The notes under the pieces are model-generated. The model was not told where the DNA came from. It worked only from the letters and a program-made list of their open reading frames with translations, and made no database searches. A DNA stretch of 8,513 nucleotides from JBEKCP01 sp050014815 (lineage in GTDB: Bacteria > Planctomycetota > Planctomycetia > Pirellulales > Thermoguttaceae), in assembly GCA_050014815.1 (NCBI GenBank), contig JBEKCP010000237.1, forward strand, positions 1 to 8,513, in the 5' to 3' direction. Of this stretch, positions 6,233 through 8,513 are shown in pieces (the first letter of the stretch is position 1; every line of letters begins with the position of its first letter). The position numbers were made by a program, and so were the translations under genes.

Positions 6233-6254
6233 ATTCGCGCCATTTTGCGTGAAT
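6233..6254 (+). other. Hairpin in the leader of the Cys-rich gene
   Basis: Arms 6233-6240 and 6247-6254 form an 8-bp stem (one G-U pair at 6237/6250) with the loop CATTTT, ending 22 nt before the ribosome-binding site of the Cys-rich gene. It is followed by only a short T-run (TTTCCC), so it is not a convincing terminator. It could stabilise the mRNA or take part in regulation of the leader. Confidence 0.45.
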
Positions 6255-6290
6255 TTCCCACTGGGTCTTTCCTAACAAGGAGTACCTCCC

Positions 6291-6884
6291 ATGAAGCGTC
6301 GTATCCTACTGTCGGTGATGGCCTTGGCCTTGTTGGCCGTGCTGGCTGTTGCCTCCACCGTGCGGGCAGACGGGTGTTGCGCCCCGGCTTGCTGCGAAGC
6401 CGCCAAGTGCTGCGCCCCGGCCTGCTGTGCAGCTCCGGCCTGCGAGGCCCCGAAGTGCTGTGCTCCGGCGTGCTGCGCTCCGAAGTGCTGCAAGTCTCAT
6501 TGCTGCAAGAGCTGCAAGACCTGCTGCCCGAAGAGTTGCTGCGCTCCGAAGTGCTGCGAGTCAGTGAAGTGCTGTGCTCCGGTCTGCTGCGCTCCGAAGT
6601 GCGCTCCGTGCTGCCCCGAGGCCCCCAAGTGCTGCGCCCCGGCCTGCTGCGCTCCGAAGTGCTGCAAGGCGCGTTGCTGCAAGAGTTGCTGCGCACCCAA
6701 GTGCTGCGAGGCCCCCAAGTGCTGCGCTCCGGCCTGCTGCGAGGCCCCGAAGTGCTGCGCTCCGACCTGCTGCGCCCCGAAGTGCTGCAAGTCGCACTGC
6801 TGCAAGTCTCATTGCTGCAAGGCCTGCTGCGCCCCGAAGTGCTGCGAGGAAGTGAAGTGCTGCGCTCCGGCCTGCGCGAAGTAA
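6291..6884 (+). CDS. Exported Cys-Cys repeat protein (metallothionein- or keratin-associated-like composition)
   Basis: A 197-residue protein starting at ATG 6291, with AAGGAG 8 nt upstream. Residues 1-26 are a clear signal peptide (MKRRILLSVMALALLAVLAV, cleavage after VRA26). The mature 171 residues contain 64 Cys (37%), nearly all as Cys-Cys pairs separated by 2-5 residues: CCAPA, CCAPK, CCEAPK, CCKSH, CCKS. After residue 28 there is no Gly, and the mature chain has no aromatic residue, Trp, Asn or Gln, so no ordinary hydrophobic core is possible. The spacing suggests dense disulfide cross-linking or thiolate metal binding. Export argues for a cell-surface or wall role, since cystine-rich protein walls have been described in planctomycetes; metal sequestration is the alternative. 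The Lys and His content could also bind metal or polyanions. The DNA is a run of imperfect TGCTGC-based units, so copy number may vary between strains. A strong terminator follows 68 nt downstream. No named family is recognised. Confidence 0.9.
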   Translation: MKRRILLSVMALALLAVLAVASTVRADGCCAPACCEAAKCCAPACCAAPACEAPKCCAPACCAPKCCKSHCCKSCKTCCPKSCCAPKCCESVKCCAPVCCAPKCAPCCPEAPKCCAPACCAPKCCKARCCKSCCAPKCCEAPKCCAPACCEAPKCCAPTCCAPKCCKSHCCKSHCCKACCAPKCCEEVKCCAPACAK

Positions 6885-6952
6885 GAGATGCGACGCACAT
6901 GGTTCATACTCCCGTTTCAATCCGGGTTTGAGCCGTCTCCTTTGCGATGAAT

Positions 6953-6997
6953 CCAGCGGCCTGATCGCACGTCGGTCAGGCCGCTGGTCCTTTTCTT
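6953..6997 (+). terminator. Strong intrinsic terminator of the Cys-rich gene
   Basis: A perfect 12-bp GC-rich stem (6953-6964 paired with 6976-6987) with an 11-nt loop is followed directly by TCCTTTTCTT. It lies 68 nt past the stop codon and separates the Cys-rich gene from purA, so the Cys-rich gene is a stand-alone transcript. Confidence 0.9.
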
Positions 6998-7009
6998 GGG
7001 AAGGGCCGC

Positions 7010-7039
7010 TTGACCGGCCGGTCCCCAACTGGTTAAACT
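7010..7039 (+). promoter_or_regulatory. purA promoter with overlapping 12-bp palindrome
   Basis: TTGACC (7010-7015) matches the -35 box in five of six positions, and TAAACT (7034-7039) lies 18 nt further on as a -10. Transcription would begin near 7046, giving a leader of about 24 nt before the ATG at 7070 and ruling out the in-frame GTG at 7043. The perfect palindrome GACCGGCCGGTC (7012-7023) overlaps the -35 box and spacer, where a repressor could compete with polymerase. That the palindrome is an operator is speculation. Confidence 0.55.
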
Positions 7040-7069
7040 AGGGTGTTTTTGGCTTTGGGGACCGCGGCC

Positions 7070-8353
7070 ATGCCTGCCACGTGCGTGATCGGACTGCAAT
7101 GGGGTGACGAGGCGAAGGGGAAGATCGTCGATCTCCTCACCCAGGAGCACGACATCGTCGTCCGGTACCAGGGCGGGGCCAACGCCGGCCACACGGTGGT
7201 CCACGGCGGGCAGACCTACAAACTCTCACTGGTGCCCAGCGGCATCTTCCGGCCCGAGGTCCAGTGCGTCGTCGCCGCCGGGGTGGTCGTCAACCCGGAA
7301 AGCCTGTTGGGCGAGATCGATTCGCTCGTCCAACGGGGCATCCAGGTCGGGCGGAACCTGCTGGTGAGCGACCGCGCGCATGCGATCTTTCCCTGGCATT
7401 TCGAGGAGGACCGCCTCCTGAACGCATCGAGCGCCGGCGAGGGGATCGGCACGACGCTCCGGGGCATCGGCCCCTGCTACGCGGATAAGGTGAGCCGCTG
7501 GCACGCGATCCGGCTGGGCGACATGTACCGTGGGAGCTTCCGCAGCCGCGTCGAGGAGATTGTCGAGGTCAAGCGCCGCATGTTGGCCTATCTGGCCGGC
7601 TCGTCGGCGGTACCCGAACTGGACGCCGCCGCGATCTTCGCGAAATACAGCCGGCTGGCCGAGCGACTCCAGCCTTACGTGGGCGACAGCACGGCCTACC
7701 TGTTGGACGCGGTCGAGGCCGGCAAGAGGCTCCTGTTCGAGGGCGCCCAGGGGGCGTTGTTGGACATCGACCACGGGACGTTTCCGTTTGTCACCAGCAG
7801 CAACAGCTCGGGCGTGGGCGTATCGAGCGGCTCGGGCGTGCCCGGTCGGCACATCAACCGGGTGGTCGGCGTCGTGAAGGCGTACTGTACGCGGGTCGGC
7901 GGGGGGCCGTTCCCGACGGAGCAGGACAACGCGATCGGCCAGCAGATCCGGGATCGGGGGCGGGAATACGGGACGGTGACGCGGCGGCCGCGGCGGTGTG
8001 GCTGGTTCGACGCGGTCGCCGCCCGCTACACCGTCCGCCTCAGCGGCGTCGATCGGCTGGCCGTCATGCTCCTGGACGTGCTCAGCACGCTCGCGGAGGT
8101 CCGGATTTGCGTGGCCTACGATCTGGACGGCCAGCGGCTGACGCGTTTTCCGGCCCACGTCGAGGATTTACGGCGGGTCGAGCCGATCTACGAGACCTGG
8201 CCGGGCTGGCAGGAGGAGATCAGCCACGCGCGGCGCCTCGCCGATCTGCCCCAAACGGCGCGGGAGTATCTCGGCCGGCTGAGCGAGCTCTTGGGCGCGC
8301 CCGTCGAAGTGGTCTCCGTCGGGCCCGACCGCCAGCAGACGATTTTCGCATAG
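7070..8353 (+). CDS. purA: Adenylosuccinate synthetase
   Basis: This 427-residue cytoplasmic enzyme catalyses IMP + aspartate + GTP to adenylosuccinate, the first committed step from IMP to AMP; purB completes the step elsewhere. The length is normal for bacteria. The GTP P-loop is WGDEAKGK (11-18) with catalytic Asp13; Ala15 replaces the usual Gly. NAGHT puts the catalytic His at 41. The IMP-site region VTSSN, then RHINRVVGVVKAY and TRVGGGPFPTE, is present, as is the closing GPDRQQTIF. The aspartate-binding loop reads GTVTRRPRRCGWFD (301-314), where E. coli has GATTGRRRR: Val for the first of the paired Thr and Arg for the Gly. The start at 7070 is chosen because it aligns Asp13 and His41 with E. 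coli numbering and follows the predicted promoter; only a weak GGGGA precedes it. Translation from the GTG at 7043 would add nine residues. It is followed by a large inverted repeat. Identity is certain; the effect of the loop changes is not known. Confidence 0.97.
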   Translation: MPATCVIGLQWGDEAKGKIVDLLTQEHDIVVRYQGGANAGHTVVHGGQTYKLSLVPSGIFRPEVQCVVAAGVVVNPESLLGEIDSLVQRGIQVGRNLLVSDRAHAIFPWHFEEDRLLNASSAGEGIGTTLRGIGPCYADKVSRWHAIRLGDMYRGSFRSRVEEIVEVKRRMLAYLAGSSAVPELDAAAIFAKYSRLAERLQPYVGDSTAYLLDAVEAGKRLLFEGAQGALLDIDHGTFPFVTSSNSSGVGVSSGSGVPGRHINRVVGVVKAYCTRVGGGPFPTEQDNAIGQQIRDRGREYGTVTRRPRRCGWFDAVAARYTVRLSGVDRLAVMLLDVLSTLAEVRICVAYDLDGQRLTRFPAHVEDLRRVEPIYETWPGWQEEISHARRLADLPQTAREYLGRLSELLGAPVEVVSVGPDRQQTIFA

Positions 8354-8390
8354 TGTAGTGCTTCAGCCAAATGAAACTCTATGACTTGGG

Positions 8391-8469
8391 GGGTGCCACT
8401 GCTGGCTTGTCCAGCAGTGCTGGGCACAGCGGTGGTTCGACACGGCTGGGCAAGCCAGCAGTGGCACCC
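8391..8469. repeat. Large inverted repeat downstream of purA (MITE/REP-like)
   Basis: The outer 19 nt of the two arms (8391-8409 and 8451-8469) are perfect inverted copies, and pairing continues to 8415/8445 with a single T/G difference, giving a 25-bp stem around a 29-nt loop. The loop side contains further CCAGCA/TGCTGG symmetry (8411-8423). It begins 38 nt after the purA stop and may act as the 3' end of the transcript, though no T-run follows. It shares no sequence with the 5023-5089 repeat, so it is a second family. No transposase or flanking target duplication is evident. Nothing else is recognised from 8470 to the right edge. Confidence 0.85.
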
Positions 8470-8513
8470 ATACTGCCAGCTTTACGGGAAATACGGTCCC
8501 TCAATTCTGAATC

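Larger units (their letters stand above)
5919..6290. other. 372-nt divergent intergenic region, structured and without a convincing gene
   Basis: This gap separates the minus-strand sigma operon from the plus-strand Cys-rich gene and must hold both promoters, yet I could not find a convincing -35/-10 pair for either. It contains the GGGATT repeat pair (5975-6055), the nested stem region (6070-6202), a further hairpin (6233-6254) and the ribosome-binding site AAGGAG (6277-6282), 8 nt before the Cys-rich gene. The only short frame with an ATG (6064-6204, 46 codons) has no ribosome-binding site and coincides with the folded region. Confidence 0.7.

Noticed and set aside
6291..6884. CRISPR-like or simple tandem-repeat array
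   Set aside because: The repeats are imperfect and stay in one reading frame that encodes Cys-Cys units behind a signal peptide; there are no unique spacers of constant length.
6211..6931. Long open frames in other phases and on the minus strand over the Cys-rich gene (for example plus 6245-6931 and minus 6900-6211)
   Set aside because: The TGCTGC-based repeat lacks stops in several frames, so these are by-products. Only the 6291 frame has a signal peptide and a ribosome-binding site.
7043..7069. GTG start extending PurA by nine residues
   Set aside because: It lies at or before the predicted transcription start, and the ATG at 7070 gives the family's usual N-terminus and residue numbering.
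7226..8158. 310-codon minus-strand frame over purA
   Set aside because: Antisense shadow of a clearly conserved purA; no motif of its own.

Overview
The window is GC-rich, gene-dense chromosomal DNA that looks like a planctomycete, probably of the Pirellulales type. This is inferred, not proven. The basis is an ECF sigma factor followed 4 nt later by a very small hydrophobic protein, families of long inverted repeats in the intergenic gaps of a kind I associate with these genomes, a cysteine-packed exported protein, and a PurA carrying GDEAKGK instead of GDEGKGK. No rRNA, tRNA, CRISPR array, transposase or phage gene is visible.

Layout, left to right. Positions 1-5918 are coded almost entirely on the minus strand. 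Read in the direction of transcription they are: an ECF sigma factor (5918-5352) with its small partner (5347-5117); a hairpin repeat (5023-5089); a short MscS/CmpX-type mechanosensitive channel (4906-4064) with its own terminator; a promoter and a pair of paralogous five-helix membrane proteins of unknown function (3903-3085 and 3041-2367) closed by a terminator; an exported, possibly lipid-anchored clan GH-A-like glycoside hydrolase (2243-633); and the start of a secreted protein with a fascin-like beta-trefoil segment (559 to beyond the left edge).

From about 5919 the strand switches. The 372-nt divergent gap 5919-6290 has no convincing gene. It holds a GGGATT-type repeat pair and, on the plus strand, a nested stem-loop region (6070-6202) that could be an RNA leader or small RNA. 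Next comes a 197-residue exported protein made almost wholly of Cys-Cys pairs separated by short A/P/K/E/S/H spacers (64 Cys in 197 residues), ended by a strong intrinsic terminator. purA (adenylosuccinate synthetase, 7070-8353) follows with its own promoter. Behind it, 8391-8469 is a second large inverted repeat.

The most unusual object is the Cys-Cys protein with its structured leader, lying divergent to an ECF sigma/small-protein pair. Whether the sigma factor controls the Cys-rich gene is an open hypothesis. The remaining genes look like ordinary housekeeping or envelope functions.
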